From NCBI GenBank assembly GCA_018433245.1, contig JAHDRN010000007.1, positions 62,001 through 126,000 of the forward strand: a stretch of DNA of 64,000 nucleotides, in the 5' to 3' direction. Both the position numbers and the translations under genes were made by a program. This DNA is from Candidatus Proruminimicrobium quisquiliarum. Its GTDB lineage: Bacteria; Elusimicrobiota; Endomicrobiia; Endomicrobiales; Endomicrobiaceae. How positions within the stretch are numbered: the first letter of the stretch is position 1; every line of letters begins with the position of its first letter. Shown piece after piece: positions 36,376-46,602 of the stretch. The notes under the pieces were generated by a model. That model searched no databases and was not told where the DNA came from. It saw only the letters and a list, made by a program, of their open reading frames with translations.

Positions 36376-37599
36376 ATGTTAAAAAAAACATTGTTGTTGG
36401 TCGTAGGTTTTGCAGTAACGGCTTCGGCTTCCGCATTTGCCGATATAAGCAGTCTTGCAAATTTACTTGCCGAAAAGAGGCTTATTTCTTACGGTGAAGC
36501 GCAGACAATTTCAACTGAATCAAAAGAAGAAGAAAGAATGAAACTGGCTTCGGGAAAGTCGGAACTTGTGCCTTTATGGGTACAAAACATGACATTTAAA
36601 GGCGATGTAAGAATCAGAACACAGTATGACTGGGATGCAAGCAATCAGGCAAGATTAAGAGAAAGATTAAGACTGAGAATGGGAATTGAAACAAGACCGG
36701 TTGAAAAAATCACATTGGGATTCGGACTTGCCACAGGTTCATTGAGTTCTTCTACCGGAAAAGACGCCGAACCGAGTTCAACAAATCATACTTTTGAATA
36801 TATGAATAAATCGCCGTTATTTGTTGATTACGCATATATACAATATGACCCGATTGAATGGCTCGTAGTAAGAGGCGGTAAAGTAAAAGGAAAAACACAA
36901 GTATGGAATACAAGCGATTTAATATGGGACGGTGACTATAATCCCGACGGCTTAAACGCAACGGCAAAAACAGAATTATCAGAAAATACAAAATTATCCG
37001 CAAATGCAGGATGGTATACTTTCGGTGAAGGAAAACAAGGTAAAATGCTTGCGGATTTATACATAATACAACCGGTTGTTGAATTTAAAGAATCAAATAT
37101 AAAAGTAAAAGCAGGATTGGCATACCAGCAGTTTAACTTTGCAGGAAGAACAAATGCGGGTACAGGGTTAATAAAAAATTACGATTTTAAAGTTGTAAAC
37201 CCGAGCGTATCCGTTGATGTTGCAGATGTTGTAAATTCTTTGAGTTTGGGCATATACGGCGACTACGCGCAAAATATTCAGAAAGACCTGCCTCAGGTAG
37301 GCGGTAAAGATGCAGTTACAGGTTATTTGATAGGAGCAAAATTCGGACATGCAAAAACTGAAAAACTCGGTACTTGGAATATAAATGCAATGTACAGATA
37401 TCTTGAATTATATGCGATACCTGAAGGTTTGGGTGATTCGGACGCATACGGCGGAAAAGCAGGCAAAGGTTATGAAGTTATATTGACTTTCGGATTGACA
37501 AAAGCTCTTTCGTTCGGCATAGATTATTACCAGATGACAGATATTAACGGAAATGCTCCGAAAAGTCTGTGCCAGTTTGATTTTGTTTGTAAATTTTAA
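36376..37599 (+). CDS. Putative porin (Porin_5-like), phosphate-regulated
   Basis: A 407-residue outer-membrane protein: signal peptide (about 1-22, AFA cleavage), a short helical segment (SLANLLAEKRLISYGEAQTIS), then a beta-barrel starting FKGDVRIRTQYDW with the Arg-rich strands RLRERLRLRMGIE typical of this porin family. It ends in phenylalanine. It lies 25 bases before pstS and behind a Pho-box promoter, so it probably brings phosphate across the outer membrane. AAGGAGAG precedes the start. Confidence 0.85.
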   Translation: MLKKTLLLVVGFAVTASASAFADISSLANLLAEKRLISYGEAQTISTESKEEERMKLASGKSELVPLWVQNMTFKGDVRIRTQYDWDASNQARLRERLRLRMGIETRPVEKITLGFGLATGSLSSSTGKDAEPSSTNHTFEYMNKSPLFVDYAYIQYDPIEWLVVRGGKVKGKTQVWNTSDLIWDGDYNPDGLNATAKTELSENTKLSANAGWYTFGEGKQGKMLADLYIIQPVVEFKESNIKVKAGLAYQQFNFAGRTNAGTGLIKNYDFKVVNPSVSVDVADVVNSLSLGIYGDYAQNIQKDLPQVGGKDAVTGYLIGAKFGHAKTEKLGTWNINAMYRYLELYAIPEGLGDSDAYGGKAGKGYEVILTFGLTKALSFGIDYYQMTDINGNAPKSLCQFDFVCKF

Positions 37600-37624
37600 T
37601 TAAAAATAAAAAGGGGGAAATAAA

Positions 37625-38431
37625 ATGAATTTAGTAAAAAAGTTGTTTATGACGGCTATTGCCGTAACATGTATAAGTTCTGTCTCTTTTGCAAAAATAA
37701 CACTTGAAGGTTCAACAACAGTGCTTCCGATAGCTCAAAGAGCAGCCGAAGAGATGATGGATGCCAACGATAAAATTGAAATAAGCGTAAGAGGCGGCGG
37801 GTCCGGCGTAGGAATAAATTCTCTTATAGCAAAAAAATGCGATATCGCAATGGCTTCAAGATCAATAAAAGATTCGGAACTGCAGAAAGCGGCTTCAAAC
37901 GGAGTACAGCCTAAAGCTCATGTTGTTGCAATGGACGGAATAGCAGTTGTGGTAAATGATGCAAATCCGGTCAGAAAACTTTCAAAAGCGCAGGTAAGAG
38001 ATATTTACACAGGTAAAATTTCAAACTGGAGCGAAGTCGGCGGAAATAATGAAAAAATCGTAGTCGTTTCAAGAGACAGCGCCAGCGGAACTTTTGAAGC
38101 TTTCGGAGAATTGGCTCTTAATAAAGCTAAAGTAAGAGCTGACGCGCTCATGCAGGCGTCAAACCAAGCCGTTGCCACAACCGTAAAAAATACTAAAAGC
38201 GCAATCGGATATGTCGGTATAGGTTACTTGAAAGGTTTGGCTGATGTTTCAATAGACGGAGTAAATGCAAGCGTTGAAACAGTTCTTTCCGGTAAATATC
38301 CTTATTCAAGGCCGTTATTCATGTATACAAACGGTCTCGCTAAAGGAGAAGCTAAAGAGTATATAGATTTTGTATTAAGCCAAGACGGTCAGGCTTTAGT
38401 TACAAGAGAAGGTTTTGTTGGATTAAAGTAA
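37625..38431 (+). CDS. pstS: Phosphate-binding protein PstS
   Basis: Periplasmic phosphate receptor of 268 residues with a signal peptide (about 1-23). Phosphate-binding segments are EGSTTVLPIAQ, RGGGSGVGINSL and SRDSASGTFEAF. It is at the short end of the family. The following terminator separates it from pstC, so it can be made in excess over the membrane subunits. Confidence 0.95.
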   Translation: MNLVKKLFMTAIAVTCISSVSFAKITLEGSTTVLPIAQRAAEEMMDANDKIEISVRGGGSGVGINSLIAKKCDIAMASRSIKDSELQKAASNGVQPKAHVVAMDGIAVVVNDANPVRKLSKAQVRDIYTGKISNWSEVGGNNEKIVVVSRDSASGTFEAFGELALNKAKVRADALMQASNQAVATTVKNTKSAIGYVGIGYLKGLADVSIDGVNASVETVLSGKYPYSRPLFMYTNGLAKGEAKEYIDFVLSQDGQALVTREGFVGLK

Positions 38432-38457
38432 TCATACCTCTCCCCAACAAAACAGAG

Positions 38458-38488
38458 TCCCCCGTGTTCTGCACGGGGGATTTCTTTT
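38458..38488 (+). terminator. Intrinsic terminator after pstS
   Basis: TCCCCCGTG pairs with CACGGGGGA across a five-base loop and is followed by TTTCTTTT. It ends the porin-pstS transcript before the second Pho promoter. Confidence 0.92.
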
Positions 38489-38518
38489 AAAAACATTGTT
38501 TTTTCAACCATAAAAATC

Positions 38519-38572
38519 TTAACACTTTCTTAACAATTAGTTTATTTTTTTTTAACTTACAATTTATATAAT
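38519..38572 (+). promoter_or_regulatory. Pho-box promoter of pstC-pstA-pstB-phoU-phoB-phoR
   Basis: Half-sites TTAACA, TTAACA, TTTATT and TTAACT start at 38519, 38530, 38541 and 38552, 11 bases apart. TATAAT begins at 38567, again 15 bases after the start of the fourth half-site, as in the promoter at 36256. The ATG of pstC begins six bases after the -10 box. Confidence 0.85.
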
Positions 38573-38578
38573 TTTGCC

Positions 38579-39463
38579 ATGTATAACGGAAAAGAAAAAT
38601 TTATCAAATTAATTTTCACGGTGCTGGCATTCTCTTCCCTGCTTTTTTTGTTGGGAATAATAGTAGTATTATTTAAAGAAAGTTTTCCCATATTAAAAAA
38701 CATAAAAATTTTTGATTTTATTTTCGGTATTCACTGGTATCCTACCCACGAACCGCCGGAATACGGAATATTGCCTCTTATAACCGCTTCTTTCTGGGTA
38801 ACTCTCGGAGCAATGATTGTGTGCATCCCTTTAGGAATAGGAAGCGCCCTTTACATAAATGAACTTGCCTCCCCAAGACAAAAGCAAATATTAAAACCGA
38901 CTATAGAAATTCTTGCGGGTATTCCTTCAATAGTATTCGGTTTTTTCGGAATGCTTATAGTAGCCCCGTTTTTACAAAACCTTTTTAATATTCCTACAGG
39001 GCTTTGCGCATTTACGGCAAGTCTTGTTTTGGGAATAATGGCAATACCGACGGTCACAAGCCTTGCCGAAGATGCTTTAAGTTTTGTTCCTAAAAGTTTT
39101 AAAGAAGCTTCTTATGCTCTGGGAGCAAACAGATGGCAGACTCTTGTCAAAGTCATAATTCCTGCTTCAATGTCGGGCATATCGACTTCAATTATTTTAG
39201 GCATGAGCAGAATCGTCGGAGAAACTATGACAGTTCTTATGGTCTCAGGAGGCTCTGCAATCATACCGAAATCAATTTTTGATCCTGTAAGACCTATGAC
39301 TTCAACGATAGCAGCTGAAATGGGAGAAAGCGCAGTAGGCTCAGAGCATTACCATGCTCTTTTTGCAATCGGACTAATATTGTTTTTGATAACTCTTATT
39401 TTTAACGTAATTGCCGAACATATAAGCAAAAAACACAGAGTAAAGCTGGGGTTGAACAGATGA
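38579..39463 (+). CDS. pstC: Phosphate ABC transporter permease PstC
   Basis: Inner-membrane subunit of 294 residues with six helices and the family segments PLGIGSALYINELASPR and EILAGIPSIVFGFFG, plus a coupling loop (EASYALGANRWQTLVKV). The -10 box ends six bases before the ATG and there is no ribosome binding site, so the message is probably leaderless. Its stop overlaps the pstA start by four bases. Confidence 0.95.
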   Translation: MYNGKEKFIKLIFTVLAFSSLLFLLGIIVVLFKESFPILKNIKIFDFIFGIHWYPTHEPPEYGILPLITASFWVTLGAMIVCIPLGIGSALYINELASPRQKQILKPTIEILAGIPSIVFGFFGMLIVAPFLQNLFNIPTGLCAFTASLVLGIMAIPTVTSLAEDALSFVPKSFKEASYALGANRWQTLVKVIIPASMSGISTSIILGMSRIVGETMTVLMVSGGSAIIPKSIFDPVRPMTSTIAAEMGESAVGSEHYHALFAIGLILFLITLIFNVIAEHISKKHRVKLGLNR

Positions 39464-40311
39464 AACAGAAAATATACCAAATTTTAGGATTTTCAATTAT
39501 AACCGCATGCGTAGTTATTACGCTGTTTTTTCTCGCAAGCATCATATATCTGATAACCGTTAAAGGTTTTCATTCCATATCTTGGGAATTTTTAACCTCA
39601 ATCCCGAGAAAATCTATGACGGAAGGCGGAGTCGCTCCGGCGATACTCGGAACGTTTTATCTCGTTATAGGTTCAATATTAATAGCTCTTCCTCTGGGTG
39701 TGGCATGTGCTATTTATCTTAACGAATACAGCCCTACCGGCTATATGGTTAATATTATCAGAATGAGCATAAACAATCTGGCAGGCGTTCCGTCGGTTGT
39801 TTTCGGGTTATTCGGGCTTGCCGTGTTTGTAAACCTTTTCGGTTTCGGAGTTTCCATATTATCGGGAAGTTTAACCCTTGCAATGCTGATTTTACCCAGC
39901 ATAATATCTGCCTCTCAGGAAGCGCTGATGGCTGTCCCGTATTCAATAAGAGAGGCGTCTCTTGCATTGGGCGCTACCCACTGGCAGACTATCAAAAAAA
40001 CTGTTCTGCCGACTGCTATGCCGGGCATTATGACAGGCGTAATTTTAAGCATAGGAAGAGCGGCCGGAGAAACCGCGCCTATTCTTTTTACGGCGGCGAC
40101 TTTTTACAGAAGAAGTTATCCGTCTTCAATACTTGACGAAACAATGGCTTTGCCGTATCACATATACGCGCTTATGACTGAAGGAACTCATCCCGATAAA
40201 CAGGTTGCAATTGCGTACGGATGCGCTTTAATACTTCTTGTTCTGGTGCTTCTTGTGTCGGCTTTTGCGATAATAATAAGAAATAAATACAGGAGCGGCT
40301 ATGTCCACTGA
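39460..40311 (+). CDS. pstA: Phosphate ABC transporter permease PstA
   Basis: Second inner-membrane subunit, 283 residues and six helices, with [32 protein letters not shown] and the coupling loop [17 protein letters not shown]. It forms the channel with PstC. The start overlaps pstC, and the end overlaps pstB by 11 bases. Confidence 0.95.
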   Translation: MKQKIYQILGFSIITACVVITLFFLASIIYLITVKGFHSISWEFLTSIPRKSMTEGGVAPAILGTFYLVIGSILIALPLGVACAIYLNEYSPTGYMVNIIRMSINNLAGVPSVVFGLFGLAVFVNLFGFGVSILSGSLTLAMLILPSIISASQEALMAVPYSIREASLALGATHWQTIKKTVLPTAMPGIMTGVILSIGRAAGETAPILFTAATFYRRSYPSSILDETMALPYHIYALMTEGTHPDKQVAIAYGCALILLVLVLLVSAFAIIIRNKYRSGYVH

Positions 40312-41074
40312 TATTAAAAATAAAATTAAAATACAGGCTGAAAACGTTAATTTTTATTACGGCAAACATCACGCCATAAAAAATCTTAACATAAACATTT
40401 ACGACAATAAGGTCACGGCGTTTATCGGCCCGTCGGGCTGCGGCAAATCAACATTTTTAAGAATGCTTAACAAAATGAACGATCTTGTTCCCAATACAAG
40501 AGCCGAAGGAAGCCTTATATTTGAAGGGCAAAACATTCTTGAAAAAAAAATAGACGTAGTAAGCATAAGAAAAAAAGTCGGAATGGTATTTCAAAAACCT
40601 AATCCTTTTCCGAAATCAATTTACCAGAACATAGCCTACGGGCTTGAAGTAAACGGGATAAAAGACAAAAATTTCATAAGAGAAAAAGTTGAAGATTCTC
40701 TTAAAAAAGCGGCTCTCTGGAATGAAGTAAAAGAAAGGCTGCACACAAGCGCTTTAATGCTTTCAGGAGGTCAGCAGCAGAGACTCTGTATAGCAAGATG
40801 TCTGGCGGTTGAACCGCACGTAATTTTATTTGATGAACCGTGCGCAAGCCTTGACCCCATATCAACGGCAAAAGTGGAAGAGCTTATTCTTGAATTAAAA
40901 AAATATTACACGATAGTAATCGTAACGCATAATATGCAGCAGGCGGCAAGAGTATCCGATTACACGGCGTTTATGTATCTTGGAGAACTTATAGAATGCG
41001 ATAAAACGGAAGTGATATTTACAATTCCGAAAGAAGAAAAAACGGAGCAGTATCTGTCGGGGAAATTCGGTTAA
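40301..41074 (+). CDS. pstB: Phosphate ABC transporter ATPase PstB
   Basis: Cytoplasmic ATPase of 257 residues: Walker [11 protein letters not shown]-loop VFQKPNPFP (typical of PstB), signature [15 protein letters not shown], Walker [13 protein letters not shown] and H-loop [15 protein letters not shown] lies just before the ATG, inside the end of pstA. Confidence 0.97.
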   Translation: MSTDIKNKIKIQAENVNFYYGKHHAIKNLNINIYDNKVTAFIGPSGCGKSTFLRMLNKMNDLVPNTRAEGSLIFEGQNILEKKIDVVSIRKKVGMVFQKPNPFPKSIYQNIAYGLEVNGIKDKNFIREKVEDSLKKAALWNEVKERLHTSALMLSGGQQQRLCIARCLAVEPHVILFDEPCASLDPISTAKVEELILELKKYYTIVIVTHNMQQAARVSDYTAFMYLGELIECDKTEVIFTIPKEEKTEQYLSGKFG

Positions 41075-41095
41075 TCTGATATACGGAGAGATAAA

Positions 41096-41749
41096 ATGTT
41101 AGACGAAAAAATTTTAAATTTAAAAAAAAGGCTGATAACATATTCAACCCATGTTGAAATCATGCTTGAAAAAAGCATATCCGGCCTTCTTGAAAGAAAC
41201 GAAGAAAAACTCAAAGAAGTTCTTGAAGTTCTTGAACCGGCGGCAAACAAATACGAACTTGAATTTGACGAAAACTGCATAAACGCGATCGCGCAATACC
41301 AGCCGGTGTCAAAAAATTTAAGAATTCTAATAAGCATTATCAAAATAAGCAACGACCTTGAAAGAGTAGCCGATCACGCCGTAAATATAGCGGGACACGG
41401 GCTTCCTCTTATAATGAAGCCACAGGTTAAAGAGCTCATAGACATACCTAAAATGACAAAAATCGTGCGGGAGATGATGAAAGAAGCCATCGAATCTTTT
41501 GTAGACGAAAATGTTGAGCTTGCGGAAAAAGTATGCAAACAAGACGATATTGTAGACGAGCTTAACATAACTATAAAAAAAGATCTGGCCGCTCTTATGA
41601 GAAGCGATTCCAACGTGGTAAACAGGTCTCTGAGGCTTATTTCAATTTCGGCAAATCTGGAAAGGGTGGCAGATCTTGCCACAAACATATGCGAAGACGT
41701 CATTTATCTTGCAAAGGGAATAAACATAAAGCACGGAAGTGGCATATAA
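41096..41749 (+). CDS. phoU: Phosphate signalling protein PhoU
   Basis: A 217-residue all-helical protein with the two PhoU repeats, each with the metal-binding E/DxxxD-type helix (NDLERVADHAVNIAG and ANLERVADLATNICED). It links transporter state to PhoR activity. It lies 21 bases after pstB with a GGAGA ribosome binding site, in the usual place in a pst-pho operon. Confidence 0.94.
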   Translation: MLDEKILNLKKRLITYSTHVEIMLEKSISGLLERNEEKLKEVLEVLEPAANKYELEFDENCINAIAQYQPVSKNLRILISIIKISNDLERVADHAVNIAGHGLPLIMKPQVKELIDIPKMTKIVREMMKEAIESFVDENVELAEKVCKQDDIVDELNITIKKDLAALMRSDSNVVNRSLRLISISANLERVADLATNICEDVIYLAKGINIKHGSGI

Positions 41750-41800
41750 AAAATATTTTTGCTAACATAATTGCGGAGATTTTGTCCGCGGGAGCACTAA

Positions 41801-42484
41801 ATGACAAAACTTATAAGCATTGTAGACGATGAAGAAGATATTCTTGAAGCTCTTTCTGTTTTTTTAAAGAAAAACGGCTACGACGTGATTACGGCGCCAA
41901 ACGCCGCTGATTTTTTTAAACAGCTGAAAAAGAAAACGCCGGATTTATTCATACTTGACCTTATGCTTCCCGACATGGACGGATACGATATATGCAAGAA
42001 GCTGAAAAACGATCCCAAATACTCGTCAATTCCGGTAATAATGCTCAGCGCAAAATCGGAAGAATCGGATAAAATCATAGGTTTGGAACTCGGCGCCGAC
42101 GACTACGTTACAAAACCTTTTTCGCAGAAGGAACTGCTTGCCAGAATAAAAGTGATTCACAGAAGAAATATTTTAAAAACCGATATGACGTCAGCAGAAC
42201 TTTTTGACGGAAAAATAAAACTCAGCAAAGAAAATTTTGAACTTATCATTGACAATAAAAAAATAACCCTTACAACCACCGAATTTAAACTCCTTGAACT
42301 TCTCATATCAAAAAAAGGCAACGTATTGTCAAGAGACAAAATTCTTGATTATATATGGGGAGAAGATAAAATAGTAATAGACAGAACAGTTGACGTCCAT
42401 ATAAGGCATTTGAGAAAAAAACTCGGCAAATACGGCGACGCGATAAAAAATATACACGGAGTCGGATATAAAATTGAAGATTAA
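41801..42484 (+). CDS. phoB: Phosphate response regulator PhoB
   Basis: A 227-residue OmpR-family regulator. The receiver has the acidic pair (VDDEEDI), the phosphoacceptor in FILDLMLPDMDG and the lysine in VTKPF. The winged-helix domain has LTTTEFKLLELL and VDVHIRHLRKKLG. Its likely targets in the window are the two promoters with 11-base-spaced TTAACA half-sites. It overlaps phoR by 11 bases. Confidence 0.94.
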   Translation: MTKLISIVDDEEDILEALSVFLKKNGYDVITAPNAADFFKQLKKKTPDLFILDLMLPDMDGYDICKKLKNDPKYSSIPVIMLSAKSEESDKIIGLELGADDYVTKPFSQKELLARIKVIHRRNILKTDMTSAELFDGKIKLSKENFELIIDNKKITLTTTEFKLLELLISKKGNVLSRDKILDYIWGEDKIVIDRTVDVHIRHLRKKLGKYGDAIKNIHGVGYKIED

Positions 42485-44207
42485 CAAAATTTTCATAAAA
42501 ATATTTTTATCCGTATTTCTGACTGTTCTGGGCCTGTCGGCCGTATTTTTTATAACAGCCAATAATTACGTAGACCGGAAGTACAAAACGCTTTTCACAT
42601 ACGAACTCATTTCAAATAAAAATATAGTAGCGCACGCCCTTATACCTTTATATCTTTCCGGAAATACAAATTCTGTTCAGAATACCGTTGACGAATACGG
42701 GCGTTTGATAAACAGAAGAATTACCGTAATAGCGCCAAACGGCCGGGTTCTTGCAGACTCGCAGTCCAAAGCCGAGGATATGCCAAACCACGGCGACAGA
42801 AAAGAAGTCAGAGAAGCGCTTATCGGAAAAGAAGCGACAAACATACGATACAGTTCAACGCTTAACAAAGAAATGCTTTACACGGCTTCGCTTATAGAAA
42901 TAAACGGCAAGCCGGCTGCCGTTCTGCGTTTGAGCATGCCGTTGGAAACGATAAACATATTCGCAAATGAAATGAGAGTAACGATACTTATAATCATTCT
43001 TATAGTTCTATGCATATCTCTGATAGTGGCTTCCGTTATCGCGTTTAAAATATCCGATAAAATAACTCATTTGAAAGATGCTTCTGCAAAACTTGCCGAA
43101 GGCGATTTTTCCGTAAAAATCAATTCCGAATCAAATGACGAACTTGACCAGTTGTGCAACAGTTTCAATTCAATGGCCGAACAGATAGAGGCTTTGTTTG
43201 CAAAAACAAGCGAAGAAAAAGACAAAATTGACAAAATAATGGAATCCGTAACGGATACGATTTTGGTAACCGACAAGACCGGCAGAATAATAATGCATAA
43301 CGGCGCTTTTGAAAAACATTTTAAAAATATAAATCCTGACAACAGATTTTTCTGGGAAATATTCCGTGATAAAAAACTTGAGGAAGCCTTTAAGGAATTG
43401 TCTTCCGGCGCAACAAACGCCGTATCTTCGGAAGCCGAATACGAAAATAAAATATATTCTTTTTCGGCGGCTAAAATCAAAACAAACGAGAATATCGTTT
43501 TGACGTTTCACGACATAACCGCCATAAAGCAGATGGCTTTAATGAAAAAAGAATTCGTAACAAACGCTTCCCACGAATTAAAAACTCCTCTTACGGCGAT
43601 TTCATGTTTTGTGGAAAATATTGAAAGCGAAGACGACATAAACACGGTCAAACATTACATATCAATAATAAAAAAACATTCCGAAAGATTGACGAAAATA
43701 GTAACCGATCTTCTTGCTTTGTCGGAACTTGAAAACAACAAAAACATTGAATTTACAAAAACGGATCTTTCAAAAATAACGGATTCGCTTATTGACTTTT
43801 ATAAAAACAGAACAGGACAAAAAAATTTGAAATTTGAATTTATAAAAAACGAAGGGCCGTTTATGATAAACGCCAACGAATTTTATATTGAGCAAATGTT
43901 TATGAATCTTATAGACAACGCGATAAGATACACCGAAAAAGGACAAATTACGGTAAAACTTGAAAGACAAAACGATAAAATAAATCTTACCGTTGAAGAT
44001 ACCGGCATCGGCATAGCGGCGGAACATCTTCCGCGTCTTTTTGAAAGATTTTACGTCGTTGACAAGGCGCGAAGCAGAAAGTCCGGCGGAACCGGACTCG
44101 GCCTTTCAATAGTTAAATATATAACAAACATACACGGCGCGACGATAACGGTTGACAGCAAAGTCAATTCCGGAACTTCTTTTACGGTTAAATTCAACGC
44201 GGTCTGA
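42474..44207 (+). CDS. phoR: Phosphate sensor histidine kinase PhoR
   Basis: A 577-residue membrane kinase: first helix (about 8-28), a periplasmic region (about 30-165), second helix (about 168-190), HAMP, a PAS-like domain (about 255-360), HisKA with NASHELKTPLTAI and a HATPase with DNAIRY, DTGIGI and GGTGLGLSI. It starts with TTG inside the end of phoB, with GGAG 11 bases upstream; no closer ATG exists. Unlike E. coli PhoR it has a large extracytoplasmic domain, as in the Gram-positive type. It may sense something besides transporter state. Confidence 0.92.
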   Translation: MKINKIFIKIFLSVFLTVLGLSAVFFITANNYVDRKYKTLFTYELISNKNIVAHALIPLYLSGNTNSVQNTVDEYGRLINRRITVIAPNGRVLADSQSKAEDMPNHGDRKEVREALIGKEATNIRYSSTLNKEMLYTASLIEINGKPAAVLRLSMPLETINIFANEMRVTILIIILIVLCISLIVASVIAFKISDKITHLKDASAKLAEGDFSVKINSESNDELDQLCNSFNSMAEQIEALFAKTSEEKDKIDKIMESVTDTILVTDKTGRIIMHNGAFEKHFKNINPDNRFFWEIFRDKKLEEAFKELSSGATNAVSSEAEYENKIYSFSAAKIKTNENIVLTFHDITAIKQMALMKKEFVTNASHELKTPLTAISCFVENIESEDDINTVKHYISIIKKHSERLTKIVTDLLALSELENNKNIEFTKTDLSKITDSLIDFYKNRTGQKNLKFEFIKNEGPFMINANEFYIEQMFMNLIDNAIRYTEKGQITVKLERQNDKINLTVEDTGIGIAAEHLPRLFERFYVVDKARSRKSGGTGLGLSIVKYITNIHGATITVDSKVNSGTSFTVKFNAV

Positions 44208-44254
44208 CCTCATTTCTTTTCCAAAAATAATATCTTTATTGTTTTAAAATTTGG

Positions 44255-44260
44255 TATAAT
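44255..44260 (+). promoter_or_regulatory. Probable extended -10 box for queF-feoB
   Basis: TTGGTATAAT 31 bases before queF has TG one base ahead of TATAAT (extended -10). No good -35 box is seen. Confidence 0.45.
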
Positions 44261-44290
44261 CTGCCAAACAAACAAAAAAAGGAATTATCT

Positions 44291-44671
44291 ATGAAAAATA
44301 TGCCTGAATTTAATAAAGTTTCCAAATCTCTTTTGCAGGTAATGCCTTACCAATATCCCGGGAAAAAAATCAACGTATGCATAGAAACCGAAGAATTTAC
44401 GTGCTTATGCCCTTGGACCGGACTTCCGGACTTTGCCTGTCTTACGATAAATTACACGCCTGCCAAGACGGTAGTTGAACTTAAATCGCTTAAAATGTAT
44501 CTGCAGTCTTACAGAATGGTCGGTATGGTGCATGAAAGCGTAGTAAACAGCATTCTTGCAGATTTAACTTCCGTATTAAAAACAAAAGATATATCGGTTG
44601 AATTAAAATTCAAAATACGGGGCGGCATCGCTACAACAGTGTCGGCTTCGGCATCTTCAAAGGGAAAATGA
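44291..44671 (+). CDS. queF: NADPH-dependent preQ0 reductase QueF
   Basis: Reduces 7-cyano-7-deazaguanine to preQ1 for queuosine. At 126 residues it is the short unimodular (YkvM) type. The active Cys lies in TCLCPWTGLPDF and the NADPH-binding family motif is ELKSLKMYLQSYR, followed by HES. No other queuosine gene is nearby. It is 3 bases upstream of feoB. Confidence 0.95.
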   Translation: MKNMPEFNKVSKSLLQVMPYQYPGKKINVCIETEEFTCLCPWTGLPDFACLTINYTPAKTVVELKSLKMYLQSYRMVGMVHESVVNSILADLTSVLKTKDISVELKFKIRGGIATTVSASASSKGK

Positions 44672-44674
44672 CAA

Positions 44675-46591
44675 ATGGCAAATAAGCTTATTGCGTTTGT
44701 CGGAAATCCCAACGTAGGAAAATCCGTACTGTTTAATAAACTAACCGGACAGTATTCAGTAGTTTCAAATTATTCCGGCACAAGCGTAGACGTAACAAGA
44801 GGAACGATAAAAATTGACGGAACAGATTATCAGGCCGTTGATACTCCCGGCGTTTATTCGTTAATGCCGCTTTCCGAAGACGAACAAGTCACAAGAGATT
44901 TAATAATAAGAGAAAAACCTTCCGTAATCGTTCAGGTATGCGACATAAAAAATATTGAGAGATCTTTGCATCTTTTTTTTGAACTGGCTATGTTTAAAAT
45001 TCCGATGATTATGGTTTTAAATATGTATGACGAAGCCGTGCATTCGGGAATAAAAATAAACGGATACCAGCTTGAAAAAATACTGCAGGTGCCTGTTATT
45101 ATGACGGCTGCGACTCTCGGTTACGGACTGGAAAAGATAATAAAAAAAATCCCTCAGGCGGCTACAACCCCGTTTGACATCGTTTATTCGGAAGAAAAAG
45201 CCGTATCATGCGTTGACGAAGTTTTAAAAGATAAAATTCCTTATTCAAGGGCGATATCTGTTTATCTTCTGTGCGGAGACAAAGGAATTTCAAATTATAT
45301 ACCCGACAATTTAAAAAACTTTATACAAACCGACTGCTTAAAAAAAATAAATATAAACGCCGACAGTTTCAACTCGCGCCTTTTTAACGACAGAAACAAC
45401 GCCATAAAAAGAATAACCGGCAACGCTAAAATAGTAAAACATAAAAACAAATTTGAATTTCTGCAGTTTATCGGCAACGCAGCCTTAAATCCTTTTATCG
45501 GAACGCTTCTGCTTTTGTGCATACTTTATTTAATGTACGAATTTGTCGGCGTTTTCATGGCAGGCACCGTAGTAGATTTCATACAAACGTCTGTTTTTGA
45601 AAATTTTTTAAATCCGATCGTTGTAAATATTCTTGATTATATTAAAACGCCTGATATAGTAAAAGATTTTTTAACCGGCGAGTACGGTTTGTGGACCGTA
45701 GCCGTAACATACGCTTTTGCGATAATATTTCCGATAATAACGGGTTTTTTTCTTTTTTTGGGTCTGCTTGAAGACTCGGGATATCTTCCTAGACTTTCCG
45801 TTATGCTTGACAGAATTTTTTCTTTTATAGGCTTAAACGGAAAAGCCGTTTTGCCCATGATACTGGGACTGGGCTGCGGAACGATGGCTGTGCTGAGCGC
45901 AAGAGTTCTTGAAACAAGAAAAGAACGCATGATTATTCTGGTGCTTTTGTCTCTGGCGGTTCCCTGTTCGGCGCAGCTTGGAATAATACTTGCAATGCTG
46001 TCGGCGATATCTTACAAAGCCACAATAATATGGTTCTGCTGTATTTTGGTTTCAATTCTCGGAATCGGAAAACTTTTGGCTTATTTTATAAAAGGCGAAC
46101 CTAACAATCTGATTATAGAACTTCCGAATATAAGGATACCGTCTCTTTTAAATATTTTTTCAAAAATAAAAATGAGGCTTGAATGGTATTTAAAAGAAAT
46201 TGTGCCTCTTTTTGTTATTGCAACGGCATTTTTATTTTTTATAGACAAAATACATCTGCTTGAAAAAATTGAAAAACTGTTGTCGCCGGTAATTGTATAT
46301 TTTCTGGGACTTCCCATAGAAACGACAAGCACTTTCATAATGGGTTTTTTAAGAAGAGATTACGGAGCTTCGGGTATTTACGTAATGGCGCAAAACGGAC
46401 TTTTGACTCATACGCAGGTTCTTATAACGGCGGTGGTTATAACTCTTTTTATTCCGTGTTTGGCACAAAGTCTTATAGTAATTAAAGAATACGGCGTTAG
46501 AATAGCAGCCGTTGTTTTTGCAGCCGTTACGGCATACGCCGTTTTATTCGGCGGGTTATTGAAGTTTTTATTAAAGTTTGTAAACATTTAG
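44675..46591 (+). CDS. feoB: Ferrous iron transporter FeoB
   Basis: Inner-membrane Fe(II) transporter of 638 residues. The N-terminal G domain has GNPNVGKS (8-15), a G3 segment DTPG, and NMYD at G4. The membrane part has the two Gate motifs (GLGCGTMAVLSAR and related) and about eight helices. No separate feoA gene is present; a FeoA-type domain is found at the end of the next gene. Expression may be controlled by that regulator. Confidence 0.95.
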   Translation: MANKLIAFVGNPNVGKSVLFNKLTGQYSVVSNYSGTSVDVTRGTIKIDGTDYQAVDTPGVYSLMPLSEDEQVTRDLIIREKPSVIVQVCDIKNIERSLHLFFELAMFKIPMIMVLNMYDEAVHSGIKINGYQLEKILQVPVIMTAATLGYGLEKIIKKIPQAATTPFDIVYSEEKAVSCVDEVLKDKIPYSRAISVYLLCGDKGISNYIPDNLKNFIQTDCLKKININADSFNSRLFNDRNNAIKRITGNAKIVKHKNKFEFLQFIGNAALNPFIGTLLLLCILYLMYEFVGVFMAGTVVDFIQTSVFENFLNPIVVNILDYIKTPDIVKDFLTGEYGLWTVAVTYAFAIIFPIITGFFLFLGLLEDSGYLPRLSVMLDRIFSFIGLNGKAVLPMILGLGCGTMAVLSARVLETRKERMIILVLLSLAVPCSAQLGIILAMLSAISYKATIIWFCCILVSILGIGKLLAYFIKGEPNNLIIELPNIRIPSLLNIFSKIKMRLEWYLKEIVPLFVIATAFLFFIDKIHLLEKIEKLLSPVIVYFLGLPIETTSTFIMGFLRRDYGASGIYVMAQNGLLTHTQVLITAVVITLFIPCLAQSLIVIKEYGVRIAAVVFAAVTAYAVLFGGLLKFLLKFVNI

Positions 46592-46602
46592 AGGTGTGAA
46601 AA

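Noticed and set aside
44208-44290. A preQ1 riboswitch before queF
   Set aside because: The short leader has no C-rich loop or A-rich tail of the preQ1 types, and queF here is followed by iron genes.
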